A stretch of DNA of 64,000 nucleotides from Thiobacillus sp. SCUT-2 (GTDB lineage: Bacteria > Pseudomonadota > Gammaproteobacteria > Burkholderiales > Thiobacillaceae), in NCBI RefSeq assembly GCF_035621355.1, contig NZ_CP141769.1:1054001-1118000 (forward strand), given 5' to 3'. Position numbers and translations under genes: made by a program. Below, piece after piece: positions 43,197-51,181 of the stretch. The notes below the pieces were generated by a model that saw only the letters and a list, made by a program, of their open reading frames with translations, was not told the DNA's origin and did no database searches. How positions within the stretch are numbered: position 1 is the first letter of the stretch; each line of letters begins with the position of its first letter.

Positions 43197-46100
43197 ATGC
43201 AAGCGTTCGCGGATTTCGTGCGTCATGACAAGGCCGATCTCACGTTGCCGGAGCTGCTGAAGGAGGGCACCGGCGTGCTGCTGGGGGTGACCGCCGCTGC
43301 CGCCAGCGCACTCGCCGACATTGGAATCGCCACGGTTTTCGATCTCGGCGCATCGTGGGTCTTCGCCAATGCGCGGGCAGCCGCGGGGGCGGCCCGCGGC
43401 GACCAGCTCACCGCGCGGCTCGGCGTCGTTCCGACCGACTGGCTGCAGCCCGGGACCGTCGTCGGCCCGCTCGACCAGGTCGGCGACCTCGGGATCGAGG
43501 CGCTCCGCGGGCTGACCGCCGCGCAGGCGGCGGCGCTCAAGGCCGCGCTCGACGTCGATACGATCCGGGACTTTGCGCTCTGGCCGCCGCAGGCGTTCGC
43601 CCGTTCGCTGATCGTCGAGTCGGCCGGCGGCGAGCAGACGGTCGACGAGATCCAGACCGAACTGCTGCGCCCCCGCTTCGGGGACAGCCCGACCGAGCGG
43701 GTGTACTACAGCACGCTCGTCATGCTGCAGATGAACGAGAACGCCCAGGACGGCATGGTCCCGCTGGACGGCGCGGTCTCGCTCAAGCCGGCGGTCGACG
43801 TGAAGAGCGGATTCACGAAAATTGCCATTGGCGCCATGCTCAACTACTCGCAGTCCTGGTACGCGCAGGGAACGACGCTCGGGCACCTGCTGCATTCGCT
43901 CGCGCTGGCTCCCGGCGAGGCGACGCGCATTGCGGTGATCGACTGGAATCGCCGCACCTCCGCGACCGCATCGGAAGCCGTCGCCGAGAGCGAGCAGCTC
44001 GACTCGGCCACCTCGCATGCGCGGGCGATCAGCGAGGTGCAGAACGCCGTGGCCAGCGAGATGCAGGAAGGCGGCTCGACCTCGCACGCGACCTCGACCA
44101 CGACGAGCGATGCCGAACAGGCCGCGATCGGCACCGGGCTGCTCACCAGCCTGTGGGCCAGCGGCGACGCGTCCGTGTCGCGCCAGTCCGCGACGACGAC
44201 CTCGTCGGCCGAGTCCTCGTCGTGGTCGATGGGCAACCGCTCGGTCACGGCAAACATGGCCCAGAACATCAACGACCGCACCGAGCAGCATTCGACGAAC
44301 GTCCGCAACCGCCGGGCATCCGCGGTGCGCGAGGTCTCGCAATCCGAGCACGAGTCGGTCAGCACGCGCATCGTCGCGAACTACAACCACATGCACGCGC
44401 TCACCGTGCAGTACTACGAGATCGTGCAGATCTACCGGGTGGAGACTGCGCTCCACCAGGCCGACCGCGTGATGTTCATTCCCTTCGAGCTGATGGACTT
44501 CACGGCGCCGGATGCCTATGACTGGGTCGAGCGTTTCCGCGGCGCGCTGCTGCGCGCGGCGCTCAATGTCCGGGCCCGGCAGCTGCTGATCGACGACACG
44601 ACCGCCGTCGAGATCAAGCCGGAAGGCACGCCCGTGTATGTCCCGTCGCTGCGGCCCGAGATCGCGAAGGCATTCGGAACGATGCGCATCGCGCGCGTCG
44701 CCGAGACAGCCGCCCCCTTGCTGGCGGCGGCGGGCGCCGCCGGACCGGCGGCCGCGGAACCCGCCGTCGCCGCGGCGCTTCCGGTGCGCACGTGGGATGC
44801 GACGCGCATCGCGCTGGCGTCGCGCTTCGTGGCACGCCCCATCGTGCGGCCGGATTCGGACTCGCTGTTCTTTCCGGACGACACCGAGGTCCTGTCCCTG
44901 ACCTTCGACCGCGTGACGATCAGCAGCGCACGGCTCGATCGCGCCGATGCGGCCGGCGGCCCCCAGGACCTCACCGTCGTCAACGGCCGCGTCGATCTCC
45001 CGGCCGGAACCCGGCTGGGCGAACTGGAAGCGCTGTCCTGCGCCCGCCCCGACGGCAGCGACGCCAGCGGAACGGTGACGCTGCAGTGCGCCTATCTTGG
45101 CCGGCGCTTCTCGGCGCCGGCGATTCCCATCAACGTGGGAACGGCGATCGCCAAGGTGGTCAGCTTCCACTCCGACCAGGAAGACCGCAGGAAGGAACTG
45201 CTCGCCCACCTGAGCGCCAATCGCGCGCACTACACCAGCGCGGTCCTGAGTTCGCTGGACTCCGCGGCGCTCGTGCTGCTGCTGTCGCGGTACACGCTCA
45301 ACGGCCGCCCGGTGATCGACCAGGTGGAGCCCAAGCCGCTTCGCGTCGCGGGCAACTTCATGGTGTTGCGCGCGCCGGTCGACTACGACGAAGGCAGCGG
45401 CGTGTTCGACGGCGGCAACGAGCTGAAGTGGCAGCAACTGCTGACCCAGCGCGGCGTCCTCGCCGCCGAGGGGGAGCGCGTGATCATGCCGCGCGATACG
45501 CGCGTGATCCCCATCCCGACCAATGGCGTATTCGCCGAGGCCGTCCTCGGGCGCTCGAACAGCGCCGAAAAACTCGACATCACGCGCTTCTGGAACTGGC
45601 AGGATTCGCCGATCCCGATGCAGCCGACGGAGATCGCGCCGGTCGATACCGGAAGCCGCGCGCAGGCCGAGAATCTCACGCCCGGGCAGTTGAGCCCGCC
45701 GGTGCTGAACATCGTCAACCCGACGTCGCTGCCGAATCCCGCCGGGGTCGGCGCCGTTCTCGGCGCCGTCGCGTCGGGCAACATGTTCCGCGACATGAGC
45801 GGGCTGGCGGGGACGCAGGGGCTCGTGCGCACCGGCATCCAGGAGACCGCGCAGGCGGCCACCGACGCCGGGCAGATCGCGAGCGCCAACATGCGCACCG
45901 AGGCGCAGAAGGCCGTTTCGATGGGGCAGATCGCCGCCGACCTGGCGAAGAGCGCGATGTCGGCCGCGACCGGCGTGCCGGCGGGGGGCGGGGGCGGCTC
46001 GGTCTCCGGCATCTCCGGCGAGGGCGCGCGCATCAACCACGGCAAGAGCATGGACGACCGGGGCGTCGGCGGGGCATCCGGCGCAGGCGGCGGCTCGCCT

Positions 46101-47225
46101 GCGATCAACGCGGCCGGCGGTCAATCCGGCGGAGGCGGCGGTGCGGGTGGCGGCGGCTCCGGCGGAAGCGTCGGCGGCGGCGGGTCCGGCGCAGGCGGCG
46201 GGGGCGGCGCCGGCGGCGCGGCAGCGCCATCCAGCAGCAACGAGCAGGCCGCATTCGACCGCTCCCTGTGGGGCGGGGTCGGCAGTTCGGCGTCCGATCT
46301 CGCGGATCGAGGGCTCGCGTTCGCCAGCAACGTCTCCGGCTCGTCTGCGCTCGCCGTGATCGATTCGTCGGATTTCGACGGGCTGTTTTCGTTCGCGCAG
46401 CGCCACCGCCAGGCCGGTTCCGGTGGCGTGCCGCTGCGAAAGAATGCGGCCAACCTGCTGCCCGCCGAATGGAACCGGTTCAAGGCGGCGGTGAGCCAGC
46501 TGATCGCCAACGGGAAATACGCCCCGTTCGTCGCGACGCATGCCGACGCCTTCAACCGCGGCGCCGCCGCGGCGACCGCCAACACGCCGAACGACTGGGA
46601 GGCGCACTCGACCTTCGATGCCATGAACATGCCGCTCAGCCGCGGCACGAACTTCCTGAGCTGGCACCGCGGCTTCCTGTGCGCATTCGAAGACGCGCTT
46701 CAGGCCGTCGATCCGAACGTCACGATTCCGTATTGGGATTGGTACCACTTCCGGTCGCTGCCGGTGGAGCTGACGACGAACCTCCCCGCCAATTTCCCCA
46801 ACAACGGGCGGAACTTCGACGCGAACGGCATTCCGAGCCAGGGCGACATCCAGGCGTGGTGGCGCAGCGCCATCGCGAGCCGCAACTACACCCAGTTCCA
46901 GCGCACCCTCGAACTCAACCTTCACAACCTGGTGCATGGCGCCGTCGGCGGCGACATGGCCGACCCGACCCGGGCGGTATCGGACCCCGTGTTCTGGATG
47001 CACCACTGCTTCATCGACAAGCTCTGGGCCGACTACCAGGCCATCACGAACGGGAGCGTGCAGCCGTCGAACCTGACGGACGATCTCCAGCCGACGGCCC
47101 TGATGAACAAGAAGGTCTCGGACATCCTGCGCATCGAAGCGATTCCCGGCTGCCCGCATACGTACGAGGAGCTTTTCACGATCCCCGTCGTCGACTCGCC
47201 ATCTTCAGGGGTTCTTTTCGCCTAG
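43197..47225 (+). CDS. Giant multidomain protein with C-terminal tyrosinase-like di-copper domain
   Basis: The 1342-residue protein starts at an ATG preceded by GGAGGAGGG. Residues about 27-58 and 103-135 look like helix-hairpin-helix modules (LLGVTAAAASALADIGIATV). Residues about 150-900 match nothing I recognise; they include a Ser/Thr/Ala-rich helical tract (about 250-390) and the segment NYNHMHALTVQYYEIVQIYR. A Gly-rich linker (about 927-1014) leads to a tyrosinase/polyphenol-oxidase domain (about 1080-1342). CuB is canonical: H1243 and H1247 in LHNLVHGAVGGDM, H1269/H1270 in FWMHHCFID. CuA has H1115, H1137 and H1157 (FLSWHRGF), but the H2-H3 spacing is 20 rather than the usual 9. No signal peptide is seen. 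Oxidation of phenols is expected if CuA is functional. Confidence 0.85.
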   Translation: MQAFADFVRHDKADLTLPELLKEGTGVLLGVTAAAASALADIGIATVFDLGASWVFANARAAAGAARGDQLTARLGVVPTDWLQPGTVVGPLDQVGDLGIEALRGLTAAQAAALKAALDVDTIRDFALWPPQAFARSLIVESAGGEQTVDEIQTELLRPRFGDSPTERVYYSTLVMLQMNENAQDGMVPLDGAVSLKPAVDVKSGFTKIAIGAMLNYSQSWYAQGTTLGHLLHSLALAPGEATRIAVIDWNRRTSATASEAVAESEQLDSATSHARAISEVQNAVASEMQEGGSTSHATSTTTSDAEQAAIGTGLLTSLWASGDASVSRQSATTTSSAESSSWSMGNRSVTANMAQNINDRTEQHSTNVRNRRASAVREVSQSEHESVSTRIVANYNHMHALTVQYYEIVQIYRVETALHQADRVMFIPFELMDFTAPDAYDWVERFRGALLRAALNVRARQLLIDDTTAVEIKPEGTPVYVPSLRPEIAKAFGTMRIARVAETAAPLLAAAGAAGPAAAEPAVAAALPVRTWDATRIALASRFVARPIVRPDSDSLFFPDDTEVLSLTFDRVTISSARLDRADAAGGPQDLTVVNGRVDLPAGTRLGELEALSCARPDGSDASGTVTLQCAYLGRRFSAPAIPINVGTAIAKVVSFHSDQEDRRKELLAHLSANRAHYTSAVLSSLDSAALVLLLSRYTLNGRPVIDQVEPKPLRVAGNFMVLRAPVDYDEGSGVFDGGNELKWQQLLTQRGVLAAEGERVIMPRDTRVIPIPTNGVFAEAVLGRSNSAEKLDITRFWNWQDSPIPMQPTEIAPVDTGSRAQAENLTPGQLSPPVLNIVNPTSLPNPAGVGAVLGAVASGNMFRDMSGLAGTQGLVRTGIQETAQAATDAGQIASANMRTEAQKAVSMGQIAADLAKSAMSAATGVPAGGGGGSVSGISGEGARINHGKSMDDRGVGGASGAGGGSPAINAAGGQSGGGGGAGGGGSGGSVGGGGSGAGGGGGAGGAAAPSSSNEQAAFDRSLWGGVGSSASDLADRGLAFASNVSGSSALAVIDSSDFDGLFSFAQRHRQAGSGGVPLRKNAANLLPAEWNRFKAAVSQLIANGKYAPFVATHADAFNRGAAAATANTPNDWEAHSTFDAMNMPLSRGTNFLSWHRGFLCAFEDALQAVDPNVTIPYWDWYHFRSLPVELTTNLPANFPNNGRNFDANGIPSQGDIQAWWRSAIASRNYTQFQRTLELNLHNLVHGAVGGDMADPTRAVSDPVFWMHHCFIDKLWADYQAITNGSVQPSNLTDDLQPTALMNKKVSDILRIEAIPGCPHTYEELFTIPVVDSPSSGVLFA

Positions 47226-47627
47226 CGATCCAGCGAGAGCGCCCAATCACGAATCGTCACGCCGGGCACGAAGCAAAAGCGCCTCGCCTCGCCGCGAGGC
47301 GCTTCGTATCGGGCTCGCAGAGGGCGCTTCCGGTCATTCCGGGAGAAAGCGAAGGACTCCGGCGGAGCAGGCCCGCAGGGTGGGAAGGCGCGGGACGTTC
47401 GTCGCCGCCATGCCTTCGCCGCTGTGATGCCAGAGCGACGCGTATCGAGCGCAGGCGTCGAATGCTCCGCTTTGCTTAACATGTATTCAGGATGTATATT
47501 TACTCCTGGTTGCCTGCATTGAGTTGGGCGACACCGCCTGGATATCACCCGGCGATGTGACGCCCGTACTGCCAGGTCCATGCAGACCTTGTCGAATACC
47601 TCCGATTTTTTCCAGGAAAGAGCAAAC
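47226..47627. other. Gene-poor interval between the tyrosinase fusion and the HMA-like gene
   Basis: No convincing gene is present; a 147-codon minus-strand frame here lacks recognisable features and overlaps the next gene. The interval holds a hairpin terminator (47277-47304) and, at about 47480-47503, two copies of ATGTAT 8 bases apart in a locally AT-rich stretch that is probably promoter DNA for the gene at 47628. Confidence 0.5.
47277..47304. terminator. Hairpin after the tyrosinase-fusion gene
   Basis: Arms AAGCGCCTCG (47277-47286) and CGAGGCGCTT (47295-47304) form a 10-base-pair stem with an 8-base loop, 52 bases after the stop codon. There is no T run on the plus strand; the minus strand has TTTTG, so it may work in either direction. 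Confidence 0.55.
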
Positions 47628-47885
47628 ATGAAAACCGAGACCTTCCATATCATCGGCCCCGTCAACGCCCAGGCGACGGAGCGTGCCAGCGCCAGCCTGA
47701 AGGCGATTCCGGGCGTGCACGAGGTATCGTTTCTCGACGCCCCGGCGCGGCTGTTCGCGCACGTCGACGATAAAGCGACGACCCGTCCGCAATTGGTGTC
47801 GGCGCTTGCCGAAGCCGGTGTGCTCGTCGAAGAAAAACCGTCGCCGCACGCGAACGGGAGTTGTTGCGGCGGTTGCGGCAGCTAG
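47628..47885 (+). CDS. Small HMA-like ferredoxin-fold protein with Cys-rich tail
   Basis: The 85-residue protein has the beta-alpha-beta pattern of heavy-metal-associated domains: TFHIIGPVNAQATERASASL, then KAIPGVHEVSFLDAPARLFA and a final helix. The usual CxxC of loop 1 is replaced by VNAQAT. Instead it ends SCCGGCGS, giving three Cys that could bind metal. AGGAAAG precedes the ATG. It lies 400 bases after the copper-type tyrosinase gene, so a copper-handling link is possible but unproven. Confidence 0.7.
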   Translation: MKTETFHIIGPVNAQATERASASLKAIPGVHEVSFLDAPARLFAHVDDKATTRPQLVSALAEAGVLVEEKPSPHANGSCCGGCGS

Positions 47886-47953
47886 CGTGGTGCTTGCGAA
47901 ATAGCGGGTCAAGGCGACGGCCCTGCCGGGCCTATACGGGCCCTGAAATGCAA

Positions 47954-47979
47954 AAAGGCCACTCTGTAGAGTGGCCTTT
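47954..47979 (-). terminator. Terminator beyond the displaced tRNA-Asn 3' end
   Basis: AAAGGCCACTC and GAGTGGCCTTT pair with an 4-base loop; on the minus strand the stem is followed by further T residues. It sits 4 bases beyond the left repeat (47983-48032), so it is probably the original terminator of the tRNA-Asn gene before the island separated it. It can also end transcription of the HMA-like gene. Confidence 0.75.
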
Positions 47980-47982
47980 CTA

Positions 47983-48032
47983 TATCTGGCTCCCCGACCT
48001 GGGCTCGAACCAAGGACCTGCGGATTAACAGT
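47983..48032 (-). repeat. Left island boundary: duplicated 3' part of tRNA-Asn
   Basis: Fifty bases match 51635-51684 with one mismatch (A at 48013, G at 51665). The copy covers the tRNA-Asn 3' end up to the anticodon loop, then diverges. It is not a functional tRNA because the 5' half is missing. It is the signature left by site-specific integration into a tRNA 3' end (att site). Confidence 0.88.
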
Positions 48033-48145
48033 TGTTGTAACTAATTGTTTTTGTTGATCATGTGCCCGCCGGCGCTCGCTAATAATCGCTGGCTGTTGTC
48101 ATTCTTGTCACAGTCCGCTCGACCTAGGGGCCGAGGAGACTACCC

Positions 48146-48175
48146 TTGTGCGCTGGGGATTGGTGCGGGCATAAT
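48146..48175 (+). promoter_or_regulatory. Promoter of the methyltransferase operon
   Basis: TTGTGC (48146-48151), 18 bases, then CATAAT (48170-48175), matching the sigma-70 consensus at 4 and 5 of 6 positions. The start codon is 33 bases beyond the -10 box, with TAGGAGAGCAC as ribosome site. Confidence 0.6.
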
Positions 48176-48208
48176 GTCCGGTAATATTCCCAGATAGTAG
48201 GAGAGCAC

Positions 48209-49483
48209 ATGGCCACAGTCCTGCAGACCGGCCCCGACCGTGGCATGGCAGCGCGCTACCTCAGTGCGGCGCTACAGATTCACAAGCAAGCAGAGATCGC
48301 CCGTCACTTGGGCGTGGATGCGCGTACGGTTCGGCGCTGGGTGGTTGAGCAGTCGGTACCTGCACACTATGCCTTTGGTCTGCAGCGTTTGCTGCCCATG
48401 GAGTTCCCGTTCCCTGACAACGCTTCTTTTACGTTTATCGATCTCTTTGCGGGTATTGGCGGTATCCGCATGGCGTTTGAGGACCTAGGAGGCCATTGTG
48501 TATTTACTAGTGAGTGGGACGGCTACGCGCAAAAGACCTACGCGGAAAATTACCCGGGTGGGCATCAGATTAACGGCGATATAACGCAGGTCGCGGCGTC
48601 CGATATTCCCGATCATGATGTCTTGCTTGCTGGTTTCCCCTGTCAGCCGTTTTCAATAGCTGGCGTCAGCAAAAAAAATGCTCTCGGGCGTGCGCACGGA
48701 TTCGCGTGCGAAACACAGGGTACCTTGTTCTTCGATGTAGCTCGGATTATCGAGGAAAAGCGACCACGTGCCTTTCTACTTGAGAACGTCAAGAATCTCG
48801 TGTCGCATGATAAAGGTCGAACGTTCGACGTAATACGGCGGACGCTGTCGGATGAACTTGGTTATCACGTCCAATATCGGGTGATTGATGGGGCACATTT
48901 CGTACCTCAGCATCGTGAGCGCATCATAATCGTCGGCTTTCGCGAGCCGACGAGCTTTGATTTTGATGCCCTGCCGATGCCCGCTAAGGGGGGGCACACA
49001 ATGCAGGAGATATTGCACAAGGTGGATGGCACCGAACCTAATTTGCCATGGGACGGGGACCGTTTCTTCAACCATTCGTCATGCTCGGTTAACGAAAAAT
49101 ACACATTGACCGACAAGTTATGGGCTTATTTGCAGGGGTACGCGGAGAAACACCGGGCCAAGGGCAACGGTTTCGGCTTTGGGCTGGTTACTCAGGATTC
49201 CGTGGCGCGTACCTTGTCTGCCCGCTATTACAAGGATGGATCGGAAATCCTTGTCTATCAAGGAGAAAGCAAAAATCCACGCAGGTTGACGCCACGTGAG
49301 TGTGCTCGATTAATGGGCTTTCCCGACACATTTCGGATTCCTGTTTCCGATACCCGTGCATACAAACAATTCGGCAATTCGGTTGTTGTAGGTGTGATGG
49401 CGCATGTTGCAAAGCTTATGCAGCCGATGTTGACAGCCAACAACCGGGAACCTGAACTCCCACTTCGATATCGATCTTTGTAA
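48209..49483 (+). CDS. Dcm/M.EcoRII-like DNA (cytosine-5) methyltransferase
   Basis: The 424-residue enzyme methylates cytosine-5 in DNA. Motif I is [20 protein letters not shown]. The catalytic Cys is C145 in GFPCQPFS, motif VI is LLENVKNL, motif VIII is [14 protein letters not shown], and motif X is [11 protein letters not shown]. As in Dcm, an N-terminal helix-turn-helix-like segment precedes the catalytic core ([20 protein letters not shown], about residues 21-40) and may repress its own promoter. The motif VIII sequence and the adjacent Vsr and MvaI-type genes point to CCWGG as target; this is an inference. Base composition is clearly more AT-rich than the flanks. Confidence 0.93.
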   Translation: MATVLQTGPDRGMAARYLSAALQIHKQAEIARHLGVDARTVRRWVVEQSVPAHYAFGLQRLLPMEFPFPDNASFTFIDLFAGIGGIRMAFEDLGGHCVFTSEWDGYAQKTYAENYPGGHQINGDITQVAASDIPDHDVLLAGFPCQPFSIAGVSKKNALGRAHGFACETQGTLFFDVARIIEEKRPRAFLLENVKNLVSHDKGRTFDVIRRTLSDELGYHVQYRVIDGAHFVPQHRERIIIVGFREPTSFDFDALPMPAKGGHTMQEILHKVDGTEPNLPWDGDRFFNHSSCSVNEKYTLTDKLWAYLQGYAEKHRAKGNGFGFGLVTQDSVARTLSARYYKDGSEILVYQGESKNPRRLTPRECARLMGFPDTFRIPVSDTRAYKQFGNSVVVGVMAHVAKLMQPMLTANNREPELPLRYRSL

Positions 49484-49504
49484 ACACGATCTCGCGTTCC
49501 GTTC

Positions 49505-49915
49505 ATGGTTGATGTGGTCGATTCGGCTACCCGTAGCCGCATGATGGCGGGAATACGTGGGAAGAACACGAAGCCTGAAAGGTTGGTTAGAAGCTATTTG
49601 CATCGGGCCGGTCTGAGATTTCGCCTGCACGCAGGGGGCCTTCCGGGAAAGCCAGATCTCGTCTTAAAGAAATATCGGACCGTTGTTTTCGTACATGGGT
49701 GTTTTTGGCATAGCCACCCTCGATGTAAGTATGCGGTCGTACCATCCAGCAATGTTGAATTCTGGAAGAAGAAGTTGGACGCGAATCGAAGCCGGGATCA
49801 ACGGAACAGGCGTGAGCTGAGGGCGCTCGGCTGGAGAGTGCTCACGATCTGGGAGTGCCAACTGGATGAGAGACATCTTGTCGGCCTCGTCGAGAAAATA
49901 AAAACCAATGATTGA
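49505..49915 (+). CDS. vsr: Very short patch repair endonuclease (Vsr)
   Basis: Vsr nicks next to T:G mismatches made when 5-methylcytosine deaminates. The 136-residue protein has VDSATRSRMMAGIRGKNTKP, the catalytic Asp in LPGKPDLVL, and the zinc/active-site segment VFVHGCFWHSHPRCKYAVVP, followed by FWKKKLDANRSRDQRNRREL and GWRVLTIWECQL. The E. coli homologue pairs with Dcm. Its ATG is 22 bases after the methylase stop. Confidence 0.95.
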   Translation: MVDVVDSATRSRMMAGIRGKNTKPERLVRSYLHRAGLRFRLHAGGLPGKPDLVLKKYRTVVFVHGCFWHSHPRCKYAVVPSSNVEFWKKKLDANRSRDQRNRRELRALGWRVLTIWECQLDERHLVGLVEKIKTND

Positions 49916-49924
49916 TGAAAATAA

Positions 49925-51151
49925 ATGCTGAATCGACCGCTGGATAGCCTGTTTTCGTACGGAAAGTGGTTGTGCCAATTGGCTGGCAAGGAGATGCTCG
50001 GGGGCGAGGTCTTTGTAAAGGTTCTTACAAAGAATGATGATTCTGGGCGTCATGGAGTCTTGGTTCCTATCGAGGCATACGATTTCTTTCCTGCCATTGA
50101 AATAGGTGACCCGAATCAGAACGCGACGACGCGCTTCCAGGCTTTTGATGCCATCGGTGGGCGAGAGCAGACACTTTCATTCAAGTACTACCAGCGCTAT
50201 CCGGAGCGCCGTGTTACCTGCCTGAATGGAAATTTCAATGACCAGGACCAAGGCTTCCGGCTCGCAGTTTTTGTTAAAGCCAAGCATGCCGATGGCACTG
50301 TCGGTTACTACGCGGATGTCTTGAGGGAACGAGCGGAGCCAGAGTTTGCCCGCATGTGTTCCTTGCTGTTTGGTGATGCTGTTCGTCTGAGCGAAGGGCT
50401 GTTCGCGCTGCTGGCCGTCGATGCGTCCACATTCGTTCCGGATGAGGCAATTAACGACCTTCTAGCGCGCTTTGATGACATATCTGGACGTGGCTGGGTG
50501 GACTCGCTGCGGGGGGGAGATACGGGTATTGGATATACCTTCGAGACGCTGTTGGGGATTGAGGAGAACAATGACCGGCGAGCGGATTTCAGGGGTATTG
50601 AGATAAAGTGCAAGCAGGCCAGTGAGACGGGTGGGCGAGGAGGAAAAATCAACCTTTTTCAACAGGGGCCAACGTGGGATGGCCGCTTGACGGCGATCCA
50701 ACGATTACGCCAGCTTGGCCAGGCAGATGAACAGGGGCGCTACGCTTGCTATTCGCAAGTGACCACGACAGCCAACAACCTCGGGCTGTGGCTTGACCAG
50801 ACGGCGACCCCGGGGCAGATCGATTTGCTGAAGGAGACGACGCGGTTCGGATATTGGCCATTCGATGTGCTTGAAGAGCGGCTTCGTGAGAAGCATTCAC
50901 GTGCGGTCTTCGTGAAGGCAAAGGTTCGCACGTCTGCTGCGGGGCAACGTTTTCACTATGACGAATTAATCTACTGCGAGCGACCATCAATCGAGCACTT
51001 CAATAATCTCGTTCAATCAAGGCGCATCGTGTTTGAATTTCTGATGTCTGAAAAGGAGGGGGGCCGCGTTCGTAATCACGGCTATCCGTGGAGACTGGCA
51101 GGCGAAGAGTTTCTAAGTGAGCTATTTACCCTGCAGCTGAAGCTCCGGTAG
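49925..51151 (+). CDS. MvaI/BcnI-type restriction endonuclease with N-terminal extension
   Basis: The 408-residue protein carries a nuclease core in its C-terminal half (about 175-405). The sequence ADFRGIEIKCK gives D221, E226 and K228, the same D-x4-E-x-K spacing as in MvaI. Flanking segments TFETLLGIEENNDRR and NHGYPWRLAGEEFL fit the family. MvaI itself is about 246 residues, so the first 165 residues are an extra domain that I cannot name; an EcoRII-like effector domain is one possibility. It follows vsr by 9 bases. Expected cut site CCWGG, by association with the Dcm-like methylase. Confidence 0.85.
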   Translation: MLNRPLDSLFSYGKWLCQLAGKEMLGGEVFVKVLTKNDDSGRHGVLVPIEAYDFFPAIEIGDPNQNATTRFQAFDAIGGREQTLSFKYYQRYPERRVTCLNGNFNDQDQGFRLAVFVKAKHADGTVGYYADVLRERAEPEFARMCSLLFGDAVRLSEGLFALLAVDASTFVPDEAINDLLARFDDISGRGWVDSLRGGDTGIGYTFETLLGIEENNDRRADFRGIEIKCKQASETGGRGGKINLFQQGPTWDGRLTAIQRLRQLGQADEQGRYACYSQVTTTANNLGLWLDQTATPGQIDLLKETTRFGYWPFDVLEERLREKHSRAVFVKAKVRTSAAGQRFHYDELIYCERPSIEHFNNLVQSRRIVFEFLMSEKEGGRVRNHGYPWRLAGEEFLSELFTLQLKLR

Positions 51152-51181
51152 TTGTCGTTTTGCCCATTTGCACGTTTATTA

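Noticed and set aside
42309-47159. A 1616-codon minus-strand frame opposite the tyrosinase-fusion gene
   Set aside because: Same shadow composition. The plus-strand frame has copper-site motifs, a ribosome site and sensible composition, so it is the real gene.
47222-47665. A 147-codon minus-strand gene between the tyrosinase fusion and the HMA-like gene
   Set aside because: No recognisable domain or ribosome site, and it overlaps the better-supported gene at 47628.
47983-48032. A second tRNA-Asn gene
   Set aside because: Only the 3' half is present; the sequence diverges within the anticodon arm and there is no 5' acceptor strand. It is an integration scar.
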